Assembly: GCF_030409685.1 (NCBI RefSeq)
Contig: NZ_JAUFQJ010000007.1
Location: 124,001 to 188,000 of the forward strand
DNA length: 64,000 bases
Source of the DNA: Ferruginibacter paludis
Lineage (GTDB): Bacteria > Bacteroidota > Bacteroidia > Chitinophagales > Chitinophagaceae
Reading direction: 5' to 3'
Part shown: piece by piece, positions 54,501 through 63,198 of the stretch
Layout: each line of letters begins with the position of its first letter
How positions within the stretch are numbered: position 1 is the first letter of the stretch
Program-made: the position numbers and the translations under genes
The notes under the pieces: model-generated
The model's input: the letters and a program-made list of their open reading frames with translations, nothing else
Database searches by the model: none
What the model was told of the DNA's origin: nothing

Positions 54501-54833
54501 GAGAAGTTGTGGCAGACTGTTGCGCAGGGCGATTACAACTGGGCTGAATTTTTTACTTTTGATGCCACCACCGTAAGGGTAAGAGAGTTGTCACTTGGCT
54601 ATGAATTCAAAAATCTTCCAGCTGCTTTTAAAGCCATAAAATTATCGCTGGTAGCAAGAAATTTGTTCTTCCTCTACCGCGGAAGTTCCATCCTGGATAT
54701 ACCGGGAATCGGGAAACGTAAAATGGATTTTGATCCGGAAGTTTCTTTTGGTAACAGCAACTACCAGGGTATTGAATACTACAACCTTCCTTCCACCCGT
54801 AGTATTGGATTGAATCTGAAACTTACATTTTAA
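51573..54833 (+). CDS. SusC/RagA-family TonB-linked outer-membrane protein
   Basis: A 1086-residue glycan importer. It has a hydrophobic segment at about 30-48, a CarboxypepD_reg domain (FTISGTVTDQATGKGVEGA), a plug with LLRGNRSIASSNNALFVVDG and the SusC signature SVLKGAAGSVLYGSRAANG, and a barrel of about 800 residues ending in the strand SIGLNLKLTF. SusC forms a complex with SusD, encoded 18 bases downstream, and imports oligosaccharides using TonB. The neighbours (GH20, GH109, deacetylase-like) suggest an N-acetylhexosamine-rich glycan. Confidence 0.93.
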   Translation: MYLKSIFKSRFDEGAGKTNRSKEMFVSMHAYGKFLFVFLLASSFHLKAVCNPGTLENRPENGSLLPDFNAFTISGTVTDQATGKGVEGATVKVKGESTSTITDASGAFSITVKSAKATLLFTSVGFQSVERVVDANTGTLNVAMESDQKAMGEVIVTALGIQRSVKSLTYSAQKIGGDQINEMRDANFTNTLSGKVAGLSITSSAGGPGSATRVLLRGNRSIASSNNALFVVDGVAIDNSTPVKQVTDDAGSNGGGHSGSDGVSNINPDDIESISVLKGAAGSVLYGSRAANGVIIITTKKGKAGKIAVNINSGVTMDKAMLLPDFQNTYGQGAGGDFSTNTGNSWGPKISGQTVTDWTGNSTQLTAYPDNFKDFFRTGVSTNNGVSMSAATDKIQSYLSYTNTASSGIVQYNHLMRHAFNARVGYNITSRLSADAKVTYTLQNIYDKPGIGGDGMVAANIYRIPRSVNLQDIKHYQDVDVTGIETPTYWTSKDPVYMNPYWTINNTHRDEGRSRLTGLISLKYKLTDWLNLQGRLSNDSYNDYITQKYANNTVNYARKPGGYYAEGTDYVSERNADVLLTGNNKISGAFKVNYNIGASVLTRGLRHRNIMADGLAFPNKYDLSYASSALKTEAVTYKRDLQSVYGTAQISYNDYLYLDVAARNDWASTLPSPYSYFYPSVGLSWVLSDMTKMPDWISYAKLRGSVAKVGNDADPYMLSQTYSYIAGGFGGYIGSSNTKLISDLKPELTTSLELGTEWRFFKNRLGIDLSYYKTNSKNQLFKVNTPSPSGYSFAYINAGNVENKGVELMLTAKPIVGSGLNWDVSLNFAKNTNKIIELFPGSSILPLGTSANVRTAIPVVTVGGSYGDLYGYKWLRSNGQFVVDATGAPVKGTAIEKIGNFNPDFSLALGNTFTYKNLSLSVLIDGKFGGEIASGSAGQTAYAGTAAITSKYRDAGSLLLPGVLADGTKNATPINAEKLWQTVAQGDYNWAEFFTFDATTVRVRELSLGYEFKNLPAAFKAIKLSLVARNLFFLYRGSSILDIPGIGKRKMDFDPEVSFGNSNYQGIEYYNLPSTRSIGLNLKLTF

Positions 54834-54851
54834 GGCTAAAAAAATTATTTT

Positions 54852-56441
54852 ATGAATAAATTATTTAAAACAAAGTATACAATGAAAATTTCCTTTTTAT
54901 TGTTGGCGTCGGGTATCATCTGCTTCAGCAGTTGTACAAAAAAATTCGACGACGAAAACACCGACAAAACAAAACTGAGCAGTGTTTCGAAAACCGAATA
55001 CCCGTTTATGTTTTCCTATGCGCTGATGGCGCCAACGCTTAGCCCGGATAACTTTGAAGTAGGGGAAGGAACCATTGCCGGCGTCTACTCACAGTTTTAT
55101 TCACAGGCTGCACAATCATTTCCTACAGACAGGTACGTAATTGTACAGGCATGGGATCCTGCAATCTGGAACCCGGTGTACACACAGGCGGTACCCCAGT
55201 TAAAAACAATCATGGAAGGTTCAGATGCAGCCTCTGCAGAAACAGCCATTGCAAAAATCTGGTGGGTATGGTGCTTTCACAGGCTGACAGATCATTTTGG
55301 TCCCATCCCTTATTTTGATGCAGGCAATGCACAACGTTCGGTACAATACACACCGCAGGATTCTATCTATTTTGACTTTTTCAAAAAGCTGGATGAAGCA
55401 GCCACTGCCTTAAAAAGCCATACCGGTGAAAAGCCCTTTGGTGCATACGATCTGGTGTATGGCAAAACCGCATCACCTGTAAACAACTGGATAAAATTTG
55501 CCAATACATTGCGTTTAAGACTTGCATTAAGAATATCTGGTGTAAATCCAACACTGGCTAAAACAGAAGCGGAGGCAGCTGTTGCGGGCGGGGTAATGAC
55601 AGACCTGGCAGATGATGCTTACATGCCAAAAAATACCAGCTACTACAATGAGTACAACGGTCTGGCGGTTACCGCAGGTTGGGATGATATCCGTATGAGT
55701 GCTACCATGGAATCTATATTGAAAGGCTACAGCGATCCACGCCTGCCGATATTTTTTCAGCCCTCTGTTGCCACCAGTACATACGAAGGGGTAAGAAATG
55801 GTTTATTTACTTCTGAAAAAATCATAGATATCAACTCCCGGTTATTCAATTCCAATTTAGGTACACGCTGGTGTAACTGGGTAAACGGCGACTGGAAAAC
55901 AAATTATGGTGTGCCACAGGATATCATGCATTGTGCAGAAGCTTATTTCTTAAAAGCAGAAGGTGCTTTGAACGGCTGGAACATGGGTGGAGGAAGTGCG
56001 CAGGAATTGTATGAAACCGGTATCCGCAAATCAATGGCACAATGGGGTGTTACGGATGCCGCTGCCATTGATGCTTACGTTGCCAATACAGCAACACCAA
56101 TTGCTCCACAGGATGGCCAGAATTCGCCTGCTGTGAATGACTATCCTGTTAAGTGGTCTGACAATACAACCATGCAGCGCAAACAACTGGCACAGCAAAA
56201 ATGGCTGGCATTGTTTCCTGATGGTATGGAGGGATGGGCAGAAGTACGCAGAACAAATTTACCTGCATTGTATCCTGTTGTACACAGCGAAAACAGCGAT
56301 CTGCCACAAGGCACATTTATCAAAAGAATTCCATTCCTTGATATCGAGTCGTTAACCAATGGAGATGCAGTTACAAAAGCAGTCCAGATGCTGGGTGGGC
56401 CGGATAATACCGCCACAAGGCTTTGGTGGGATAAAGACTAA
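54852..56441 (+). CDS. SusD/RagB-like surface glycan-binding lipoprotein
   Basis: A 529-residue lipoprotein of the SusD-like type (SusD-like_2). The signal ends in FSSC; a second methionine at 54882 could also start it. The core has EGTIAGVYSQFYSQAAQSF, AIAKIWWVWCFHRLTDHFG, WIKFANTLRLRLALRISGV and the TPR-type helical arrangement that packs onto SusC. It would bind the glycan at the cell surface and pass it to SusC. No SusE or SusF gene follows. Confidence 0.9.
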   Translation: MNKLFKTKYTMKISFLLLASGIICFSSCTKKFDDENTDKTKLSSVSKTEYPFMFSYALMAPTLSPDNFEVGEGTIAGVYSQFYSQAAQSFPTDRYVIVQAWDPAIWNPVYTQAVPQLKTIMEGSDAASAETAIAKIWWVWCFHRLTDHFGPIPYFDAGNAQRSVQYTPQDSIYFDFFKKLDEAATALKSHTGEKPFGAYDLVYGKTASPVNNWIKFANTLRLRLALRISGVNPTLAKTEAEAAVAGGVMTDLADDAYMPKNTSYYNEYNGLAVTAGWDDIRMSATMESILKGYSDPRLPIFFQPSVATSTYEGVRNGLFTSEKIIDINSRLFNSNLGTRWCNWVNGDWKTNYGVPQDIMHCAEAYFLKAEGALNGWNMGGGSAQELYETGIRKSMAQWGVTDAAAIDAYVANTATPIAPQDGQNSPAVNDYPVKWSDNTTMQRKQLAQQKWLALFPDGMEGWAEVRRTNLPALYPVVHSENSDLPQGTFIKRIPFLDIESLTNGDAVTKAVQMLGGPDNTATRLWWDKD

Positions 56442-56765
56442 CAGCAATTTATTTAAAATAGCAGCATCGTCGTTTAGTATGGTTAAAGTAAGTGGTCAAT
56501 TGTAAAAAATTGGCCATTTGCTTTTGTGAGATATTTCGCTGATAACGGATGACGCAGGGTATCATTTGAAAAGCTGTGGTGTTTGAAAAATTGTTTGTTG
56601 TTAAAAAAGTATAAGTTTTCATTGCATTTTCAAACTTATAGTTGCTTTGTAATTTTTATTTTTGGAGAAGTCATTTGACGAGCCGCGATGACTGAAATAT
56701 AATTTTATTTCTTGGTACGCATTGTTACATTTATGGGGCACTTAATTTTTCACCGGAAAATAAAT
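56442..56765. other. Leader region before the GH20 gene
   Basis: 324 bases with no gene. TATAAGTTT (56610-56618) and AAACTTATA (56632-56640) form a 9-bp inverted repeat directly after a GTTAAAAAAGTATA string. TTGCTTTGTAATT (56642-56654) resembles a -7 element. This suggests the GH20 gene has its own promoter rather than reading from susCD. Confidence 0.4.
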
Positions 56766-58844
56766 ATGAAAAACGTCCACCTCTTTTGGCTGCTGTTTCT
56801 TTTTTTAATTGGCGGGGTAAAGGCGCAGGAAAAACCGGTGCTGCTTCCTCAACCAATGGAAGTGAAATATGATCTGTCGGCCAAAGCCTTGTCATTGCAG
56901 GATTGTAGTATTTATTTACCAGCCGGCGCCTCGAAAGATATCTCATTTGCAATGATGGAATTAAAGCAGGTGATAGAGGAGAGTGTGGGCAAAAAGGTTA
57001 GGATCGTAAGCTTGCCTTCTTTGGCAAAGGTTAGTTACAGCATTAAAAACAAAGGCTTAGAATTGCCTCTTGTAGCCGATACCAATCACGCCAATCAACG
57101 GGAAGCTTATAGTTTATCCGTTACTTCCAAATCAATAAAAATTGAAGCCAATACCAGTGCAGGTTTGTATTACGCCATTCAAACAATCAGGCAATTGATA
57201 CAAGGGCAGGGGAAGAGTGCAGTGCTGCCAGCGGTAACCATCAAAGACAATCCCGTGCTGCCATTTCGTGGGGTAATGATGGACTTTGCGCATGGCGGTT
57301 TATTAACGGTTGCAGAGATCAAATCTCAAATTGACTTTTTAGCCCGGTACAAGGCCAACCAATATTATTTTTACAACGAGGTGTCGATAAAAATGGAAGG
57401 TTACCCAACGTTGAATTACGACGCCAATTATACCAAAGACGAAATAAAAAATGTCATCGCTTACGGAAAGGAAAGACATATGGATGTGATTCCATTTGTT
57501 GCCATGTATGGCCACTTGCATGAACTGATCCGCAATGAAAAATATGCATCATTGGCGATTGGAAAATATGGTCATGAAATTGATCCGGCTAACCAGCAGG
57601 TAAATGTTTTAATGAAGGATTGGATCAAACAATACACAAAGTTGTTTGAAAGTCCGTTTATACATGTGGGCTTTGATGAAACATGGGAAACCAAACAAAT
57701 TTCAGAACGTGCCGGTCAGCAAAAAATAGATCCGGAAGGGCTTTTTATACAACAGCTGAATTTCATAAACGATGAGTTAAAACAATACGGCAAAACCGTA
57801 TTGGCCTGGACGGACATGAATAATTTTTATCCCGATATCCTGGCCAAGTTTCCGAAAGAAGTGATACCCGTAATTTGGGAATATACGCCAGACACAGCCG
57901 CTATCAATCATTACCTGCGGCCGGTACTAAAGGAAAAGCGACCGTTTTTTATTCAGCCTGCAGTCTCCGGTTGGGGCCATGTGTATCCCAACACCAATTA
58001 CACATATGATAATATCAGGCTCTGCCTGGAAGCGGGTATGGCGAACAATACGCTGGGCTTTATAACTTCTGTATGGACGGATCCGGTTGAGCCATTTGTG
58101 CGGCCTTCCTGGTTGTTCATGGCTTATGGCTGCATTGGTGCCTGGCAGGGCCAAGTGCCGGATAAAAATAGTTTTACTGCAGACTACAGTTCGGTTGAAT
58201 ATGCATCTATTGCGGACGACATGCAAAAAGCCATTAGCAACATTGCAGCGAGCGGCGAATACCTTGGAAAATGTTTGGGTAAAAATACCGGCGGCCTGCC
58301 AAGAGGCACCATTGTAGAAAGCTGGTCGAATCCATTTCAACCCTATTACCTTGAAAATACCAAAGCGCACCTTGAAGATTTTATTGCTTCAAGGAAATTG
58401 AGTGAAGAAGCACAAGGGATACTGATTAATTTATTAGACAAGGCGCCGCAAAAGCAACGCAGCTTTATCAACTCGCTGTTGGTAAGTGCACGCCTGATCA
58501 ACTACACGGCTTCCCGTTTTATCTGGGCCAAAAGAATTTGCGACCGCTGGAAAGAATCTACCATGCCGGACAAGAAAGATGATTTTGTGATTTATGATAT
58601 CACTTACAGTTGTCATGGTTTACTGGTGGATATGATGGACGAATGTGGCGAACTAAAATCGGCATACGAAAAAGCCTGGCTGGATGAATACCAGCCTTAC
58701 CGTTTAAACACCATGCTGGCCCGCTTTGATGTAGAGCAGGGCTTGTGGCGCAAATTGTTTTTAAAAGTTTTGGATCATCGCATTCAGTTAAAAGATGATG
58801 AAGTAAGCAAATCGTTTGAAGAGTTGTTTAAGCCGGAGTTTTAA
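56766..58844 (+). CDS. Secreted GH20-family beta-N-acetylhexosaminidase
   Basis: A 692-residue exported glycosidase. The start at 56766 is chosen for its clean signal peptide (LFWLLFLFLIGGVKAQ). A GH20b domain ends in ASAGLYYAIQTIRQLIQ, then the catalytic barrel begins at LPFRGVMMDFAHGG. The Asp-Glu pair is in FIHVGFDETW, and WAYT-type WAWTDMNNFYPDI lies further on. The C-terminal third is helical. It removes terminal GlcNAc or GalNAc, fitting the nearby GH109 gene. The substrate could be a mucin-type or other amino-sugar glycan. Confidence 0.83.
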   Translation: MKNVHLFWLLFLFLIGGVKAQEKPVLLPQPMEVKYDLSAKALSLQDCSIYLPAGASKDISFAMMELKQVIEESVGKKVRIVSLPSLAKVSYSIKNKGLELPLVADTNHANQREAYSLSVTSKSIKIEANTSAGLYYAIQTIRQLIQGQGKSAVLPAVTIKDNPVLPFRGVMMDFAHGGLLTVAEIKSQIDFLARYKANQYYFYNEVSIKMEGYPTLNYDANYTKDEIKNVIAYGKERHMDVIPFVAMYGHLHELIRNEKYASLAIGKYGHEIDPANQQVNVLMKDWIKQYTKLFESPFIHVGFDETWETKQISERAGQQKIDPEGLFIQQLNFINDELKQYGKTVLAWTDMNNFYPDILAKFPKEVIPVIWEYTPDTAAINHYLRPVLKEKRPFFIQPAVSGWGHVYPNTNYTYDNIRLCLEAGMANNTLGFITSVWTDPVEPFVRPSWLFMAYGCIGAWQGQVPDKNSFTADYSSVEYASIADDMQKAISNIAASGEYLGKCLGKNTGGLPRGTIVESWSNPFQPYYLENTKAHLEDFIASRKLSEEAQGILINLLDKAPQKQRSFINSLLVSARLINYTASRFIWAKRICDRWKESTMPDKKDDFVIYDITYSCHGLLVDMMDECGELKSAYEKAWLDEYQPYRLNTMLARFDVEQGLWRKLFLKVLDHRIQLKDDEVSKSFEELFKPEF

Positions 58845-59294
58845 TCCAGCGGTCGGCACCGAAGGTCAGACCGCGGCGAACAGAATGGTGAATAGTCAGT
58901 AGTGAGTGGTGAGTTTGGGCGTGTTGAGTGGGGCTTGGCATATGCTGAGTTCGTTAAGTAAGAATGATGAGCACCACTGATACTTGTTATGTTGGTATGG
59001 AATAAGCTTGTTGAATAAGGGGCAAATGAAGAACAGGAAGAACAAATGTTTGGAAGATTTAAAGGACCGCTCCCTCCCCTCAGGGGAAGGAGAAGGAGGA
59101 TGAGGTAAATGTAAGCCGTGCGACTAGCCTGCTATCGATTTTTGAAGTGTATTCGATTTGGGCGTTCCACATAGCTATAAAAGTACAAGTGAGTGACACA
59201 ACGATGGAGCCATGAAAGGCGACTGCTTGTAAACAAAGAAGTTAAAATTAACAAACGAAAAACCTAGTAATAACCGGTCTTAAAAAGCAATACA
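58845..59294. other. Intergenic region with a hairpin and a dispersed repeat
   Basis: 450 bases with no gene. It holds a pyrimidine/purine hairpin CTCCCTCCCC/GGGGAAGGAG (59070-59079 with 59083-59092) and the second 33-nt dispersed repeat (59174-59206). The first 150 bases are rich in GTGAGT/GTTGAGT-like short words with no clear unit. Confidence 0.4.
59174..59206 (+). repeat. 33-nt dispersed repeat, copy 2
   Basis: This is the same 33-base string as at 36634-36666, with A instead of T at its fourth base. It ends 88 bases before the next gene. Confidence 0.7.
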
Positions 59295-60371
59295 ATGGAA
59301 ACAACAGGCATCAGTTTTATAAGTCCCATTGATGGGGACATGCTACATGCGAAAGATGGTGAAGTGATCAATGGTTCATTGGAGACGATTGTTTCTGTCA
59401 AGGCGCCCAAAGGCAGCAGCATCAGCGTTAACGGGGAAGTAGCAACAGCCATTGAGGATATCTTTATTGCGAGACTGAGTTTTAACAATTATAAAAACAG
59501 CATCGAGGTTGTTGACAATACTACAGGTGAAAATAAAAGTATTACGGTATACTGGTTGCCCGATTTTGCCAATAAATACCGGCTGTCTATTGATGACAAT
59601 ATCTGGTTTTTAAGGGACCTGCACAAAGAAAACCCGGCATCGCTTTTTGATAATTCCTATTTGGCTTTTCTTAAGAATGTGCATGAAACCTACGGCACGA
59701 AAATTCACCTGAATTTATTTTACCAAACGGAAGGGTTTGATTTGTCGCAATTAAGCGACCGTTATAAACCAGAATGGGAAGCCAATGCAAATTGGTTGAG
59801 ATTAAGCTTTCATGCCTTGGGCGAATTTCCTGACCAACCTTATATCAATGCCGGTTATGATAAAGTGAAGGAAGATTGTACATTGGTAGACGACCAGATA
59901 AAACGCTTTGCCGGCAAGGCTTCTATGGGGCCGTTCACCACCATACATTGGGGCGAAGCTACCAAAGAGGGTGTACGTGCAGTAAAGGAGTTGGGCTACA
60001 ATGGTTTGCTGGGCTATTTTGGATTGTATGATGAAATACCGGGTGTTTCCTATTACCTACAAGGGGAGAAAAGAGAACGGGTGGAGAAAAGATTTGTTTG
60101 GAAGGACGATGAAACAGACATGGTATTTGTACGGACCAGTATTGTAATTGACCGGGAAAAAATTGATACGATTGTTCCGTTGCTCGATAGTTATAAGACC
60201 AATAATAACATGCCACCTTACCTTGATTTTTTAGTGCATGAACAATACTATTACCCTGACTATTTTAATTTTCAGCCCGACTACCGGGAAAAGATAATTA
60301 CGGCTGTTCAATGGGCGGTTAACAATGGGTATGAGCCCGCATTTTTAGCAGATTGTGTTTTTGAAAAATAA
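59295..60371 (+). CDS. Putative polysaccharide-deacetylase-fold protein
   Basis: A 358-residue protein with no signal peptide. Residues about 8-88 look like a small Ig-like domain (FISPIDGDMLHAKDGEV, SVNGEVATA). Then comes a NodB-like barrel: SIDDN (98-102) resembles the metal-binding DD, FHALGE has His173, and TIHWGE has His218. These three could form the deacetylase metal triad. The rest does not match the common chitin-deacetylase motifs, so it is a divergent member. A role in removing N-acetyl groups would suit the GH109 gene 19 bases downstream. Confidence 0.55.
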   Translation: METTGISFISPIDGDMLHAKDGEVINGSLETIVSVKAPKGSSISVNGEVATAIEDIFIARLSFNNYKNSIEVVDNTTGENKSITVYWLPDFANKYRLSIDDNIWFLRDLHKENPASLFDNSYLAFLKNVHETYGTKIHLNLFYQTEGFDLSQLSDRYKPEWEANANWLRLSFHALGEFPDQPYINAGYDKVKEDCTLVDDQIKRFAGKASMGPFTTIHWGEATKEGVRAVKELGYNGLLGYFGLYDEIPGVSYYLQGEKRERVEKRFVWKDDETDMVFVRTSIVIDREKIDTIVPLLDSYKTNNNMPPYLDFLVHEQYYYPDYFNFQPDYREKIITAVQWAVNNGYEPAFLADCVFEK

Positions 60372-60389
60372 CAAGTTGAAATAAATTGT

Positions 60390-61808
60390 ATGAACAAACG
60401 AAGAGATTTTATAAAGCATACGGGCTTATCGGGTGTGGGACTGTTGGTGTCTGGCATGATGCAGGCTTATGCAACCACTACCGAAGACCTGGATCGTATT
60501 AAAGAACAGGCCAACAGCACACAGGTACAAAAGTTCAACATGTGTGGATATGCTGCGCCAAAGCTGGACGTAGTAAGAATCGGCGTGGTGGGCATCGGTA
60601 ACCGCGGTTACGGTGCATTGGAAAGACTGGTAAAAATTGAAGGTGTAGAAATAAAAGCCCTGTGCGATCTGCGTGCGGAAAGAACTGCGCTTGGTAAAAA
60701 ATTTGTTGAGACATCAGGGCATACACCCGACTTGTATGATGGCAAAGTTGATTCCTGGAAAAAGCTCTGCGAAAGAAATGATCTTGACCTGGTGTATATT
60801 CTAACGCCCTGGGAATACCATACGCCCATCGCCGTTTTTTCTATGAACCATGATAAGCATGTTTGCGTGGAAGTGCCTGCAGCAAAGACGCTGGAAGAAT
60901 GCTGGCAGCTGGTAGAAACATCCGAGCGCACCCGTAAGCATTGCATGATGGTAGAGAATTGCTGTTATGATTTTTCTGAACTGCTTACGTTAAACATGGC
61001 GCAGCAGGGCTTCTTTGGAGAGATCGTGCATTGCGAAGGCGGCTATATCCACAACCTGCAGGAACTGATGTTTAGCAAAGAACATTTTTACCAGATGTGG
61101 GAGTTGATTGAGGCGTATAAAAGAAAAGGCAATCTTTACCCAACACACGGACTGGGACCATTGTGCCAGGTATTAAACATCAACCGTGGCGACCAGATGG
61201 ATTTTTTGGTATCGGTCTCTACCAGCGATTTTATTTTGGGTGACCTGGCAAAAGAATATGCAAAAAAGGATGAGTTTTACAAACCATTTGTAGGAAAAAA
61301 TTACAATGGCACCATGAATACCTCCACCATTCGCACCAAAAAAGGCAAAACGATCATGTTGCAGTTTGACGTAGGTTCACCCAGGCCTTACAGCCGCAAC
61401 CAATTGATCAGTGGTACCAAAGGCATTGGGCAAAAATACCCCGAACCAGCCCGTTATGCAACCGGCCACGAATGGCTGAGCCCGGAAGAATACAAGGCAT
61501 TGGAAGAAAAATACCAGCCACCCATCATCAAAAAAATCGGCGAGTTAGCCAAACAGGTAGGCGGCCATGGTGGCATGGATTTTATCATGGACTGGCGCAC
61601 CATCGACTGCCTGCGGAATGGCTTACCGTTGGAACAAAATGTGTACGACGCAGCCTTGTGGAGTTCGGTATCACCCCTGAGTGTATGGTCGGTAGCAAAC
61701 AATTCCAATTCCATCAAAGTGCCGGATTTTACAGGAGGATCCTATAAAACAAACAAACCGGTAGATATTTCGATGACAACGGGGGGAACGACTAAAGTGA
61801 AGTTATAA
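60390..61808 (+). CDS. Tat-exported GH109-type glycosidase (Gfo/Idh/MocA fold)
   Basis: A 472-residue protein with a twin-arginine signal NKRRDFIKHTGLSG (2-15). It has the NAD loop GVVGIGNRG (65-73) and the GH109-type blocks VENCCYDFSELLTLNM (about 188-203) and GGHGGMDF (391-398). The Gfo/Idh/MocA lysine of EKP is changed to EVP (161-163), as expected for GH109 alpha-N-acetylgalactosaminidases, which use a bound NAD and an oxidation-elimination mechanism. It would remove alpha-GalNAc outside the cytoplasm. It lies 18 bases after the deacetylase-like gene. Confidence 0.85.
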   Translation: MNKRRDFIKHTGLSGVGLLVSGMMQAYATTTEDLDRIKEQANSTQVQKFNMCGYAAPKLDVVRIGVVGIGNRGYGALERLVKIEGVEIKALCDLRAERTALGKKFVETSGHTPDLYDGKVDSWKKLCERNDLDLVYILTPWEYHTPIAVFSMNHDKHVCVEVPAAKTLEECWQLVETSERTRKHCMMVENCCYDFSELLTLNMAQQGFFGEIVHCEGGYIHNLQELMFSKEHFYQMWELIEAYKRKGNLYPTHGLGPLCQVLNINRGDQMDFLVSVSTSDFILGDLAKEYAKKDEFYKPFVGKNYNGTMNTSTIRTKKGKTIMLQFDVGSPRPYSRNQLISGTKGIGQKYPEPARYATGHEWLSPEEYKALEEKYQPPIIKKIGELAKQVGGHGGMDFIMDWRTIDCLRNGLPLEQNVYDAALWSSVSPLSVWSVANNSNSIKVPDFTGGSYKTNKPVDISMTTGGTTKVKL

Positions 61809-61832
61809 GTTATGAGTTATAAGTTATAAGTG
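61801..61832 (+). repeat. Short tandem repeat at the end of the GH109 gene
   Basis: AGTTATAAGT-type words repeat three times (AGTTATAAGTTATGAGTTAT and on), starting with the stop codon of the GH109 gene. Slippage-prone; no role is evident. Confidence 0.55.
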
Positions 61833-62139
61833 TTGCTTCGAACATTAATAGTTATTCGTAACAGAAGATGCTTTGAAAAAGTAAACTATAATCTCTATAC
61901 GTGTAGAAAAAGTATACAGATGAGACAACAAAACATAATTCTTGTTCTGTCTTCTTTTTTAATTTTAGTTGAACGGGAATGGTTTGAATGAAAACAGCTA
62001 GTGCAATTCAAAGCTATTCAAATAGCGGCCTGCTCGAAAATCGTTTGAATCACAAATCGGTCTTCCAGTTACGCAGCCCGCCGGCTGAGGAGGCGAAACC
62101 AACAAGTTTTAAAAAGCCAGCAAAAAACGCAATAAGCTT
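61809..62139. other. Intergenic region before the second exported oxidoreductase
   Basis: 331 bases. Two GAAAAAGTA words (near 61877 and 61907) are similar to the A-rich element upstream of susC. One short open frame (61988-62185) overlaps the next gene and has no support. No strong hairpin is seen. Confidence 0.35.
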
Positions 62140-63177
62140 ATGCAAAATATTAACCGAAGAAAATTCATCCGCACAACAGCGCTAACCAGCCTAGGCCTGG
62201 GCATAGTAAATTCATTGCCCGCAATGAATTTGAAAACTAAGGCAAATGGTAAAAGAATCGGCATCATCGGCTTAGATACCTCCCACAGCACCGCTTTCGT
62301 AGAAGCCCTCAACAGGCCCAACCCCGATGCAGCCTACGACGGATACAAAGTAGTAGCCGCTTACCCCAACGGAAGTAAAACCATCAAAAGCAGTTACGAA
62401 AGAATACCAGCCTACACAGAACAGGTAAAAAAACTCGGCGTAGAAATAGTTGGCTCCATAAAAGAATTGCTGACAAAAGTAGATGTGGTAATGCTCGAAA
62501 CCAATGATGGTCGTCCGCACCTGGAGCAGGCATTGGAAGTAATGAAGGCAGGCAAAACATTGTGGATTGATAAACCGGTAGCAGGCACACTCATTGATGC
62601 CATCGCGATTTATGATGCTGCAAAAAAGTATCAGGTACCGGTGTTTTCAGCATCCTCATTAAGGTATGCGACGAATGTTCAGGAAACCGCCAACGGCACC
62701 AGCGCCGGCAAAATATTGGGCGCAGATACCTTTAGTCCCTGCCCGTTAGAAAGTACGCACCCGGATTTTTTCTGGTATGGCATTCATGGAATAGAAATAC
62801 TGCTGACGGTAATGGGCACCGGTTGCAAACAGGTTAGCAGGGTACACACAGCAGATACGGATGTTGTAACAGGCGTTTGGAAAGACAACCGCATCGGCAC
62901 TTTCCGCGGTAACAGGAAAGGCCCAAACGAATACGGCGGCACTGCATTTGGTGAAAAAGCCGTGGTGCATCTTGGGCCTTATGCAGGCTATGAACCATTA
63001 TTAAAAGAGATTATCAAATTCTTCAACACCGGCGTATCACCGGTAGGTGTGGAAGAAACATTGGAAATATATGCCTTTATGGAAGCCGCAGATGAAAGCA
63101 AAAGAAGGGGAGGTATTGCAGTAACGCTGGATGCTGTAATGAAAAAAGCCTTGTCAAAAAAGAAGATCATTCATTGA
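62140..63177 (+). CDS. Tat-exported Gfo/Idh/MocA oxidoreductase
   Basis: A 345-residue oxidoreductase with a twin-arginine signal NRRKFIRTTALTSLGLG (5-21). The nucleotide loop is GIIGLDTSH (41-49), without the third glycine, and the EKP motif is DKP (144-146). The C-terminal sheet has SPCPLESTHPDFFWYGIHG and ends in VGVEETLEIYAFMEAADESKRRGG, a typical Gfo/Idh/MocA end. The changes in the NAD loop make its activity less certain. It is followed after 21 bases by the exported aminotransferase gene. Confidence 0.85.
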   Translation: MQNINRRKFIRTTALTSLGLGIVNSLPAMNLKTKANGKRIGIIGLDTSHSTAFVEALNRPNPDAAYDGYKVVAAYPNGSKTIKSSYERIPAYTEQVKKLGVEIVGSIKELLTKVDVVMLETNDGRPHLEQALEVMKAGKTLWIDKPVAGTLIDAIAIYDAAKKYQVPVFSASSLRYATNVQETANGTSAGKILGADTFSPCPLESTHPDFFWYGIHGIEILLTVMGTGCKQVSRVHTADTDVVTGVWKDNRIGTFRGNRKGPNEYGGTAFGEKAVVHLGPYAGYEPLLKEIIKFFNTGVSPVGVEETLEIYAFMEAADESKRRGGIAVTLDAVMKKALSKKKIIH

Positions 63178-63198
63178 TAACCTAATTAAAACAATTGT

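Noticed and set aside
27758..59125. The 13-mer AAGCCGTGCGACT at 27758-27770 and 59113-59125, both intergenic
   Set aside because: A 64-kb window is expected to hold many identical 13-mer pairs by chance, and the flanks do not match.
61988..62185. Open frame of 65 residues before the Gfo/Idh/MocA gene
   Set aside because: It overlaps the real gene's start in another frame, has no family likeness and an odd composition.
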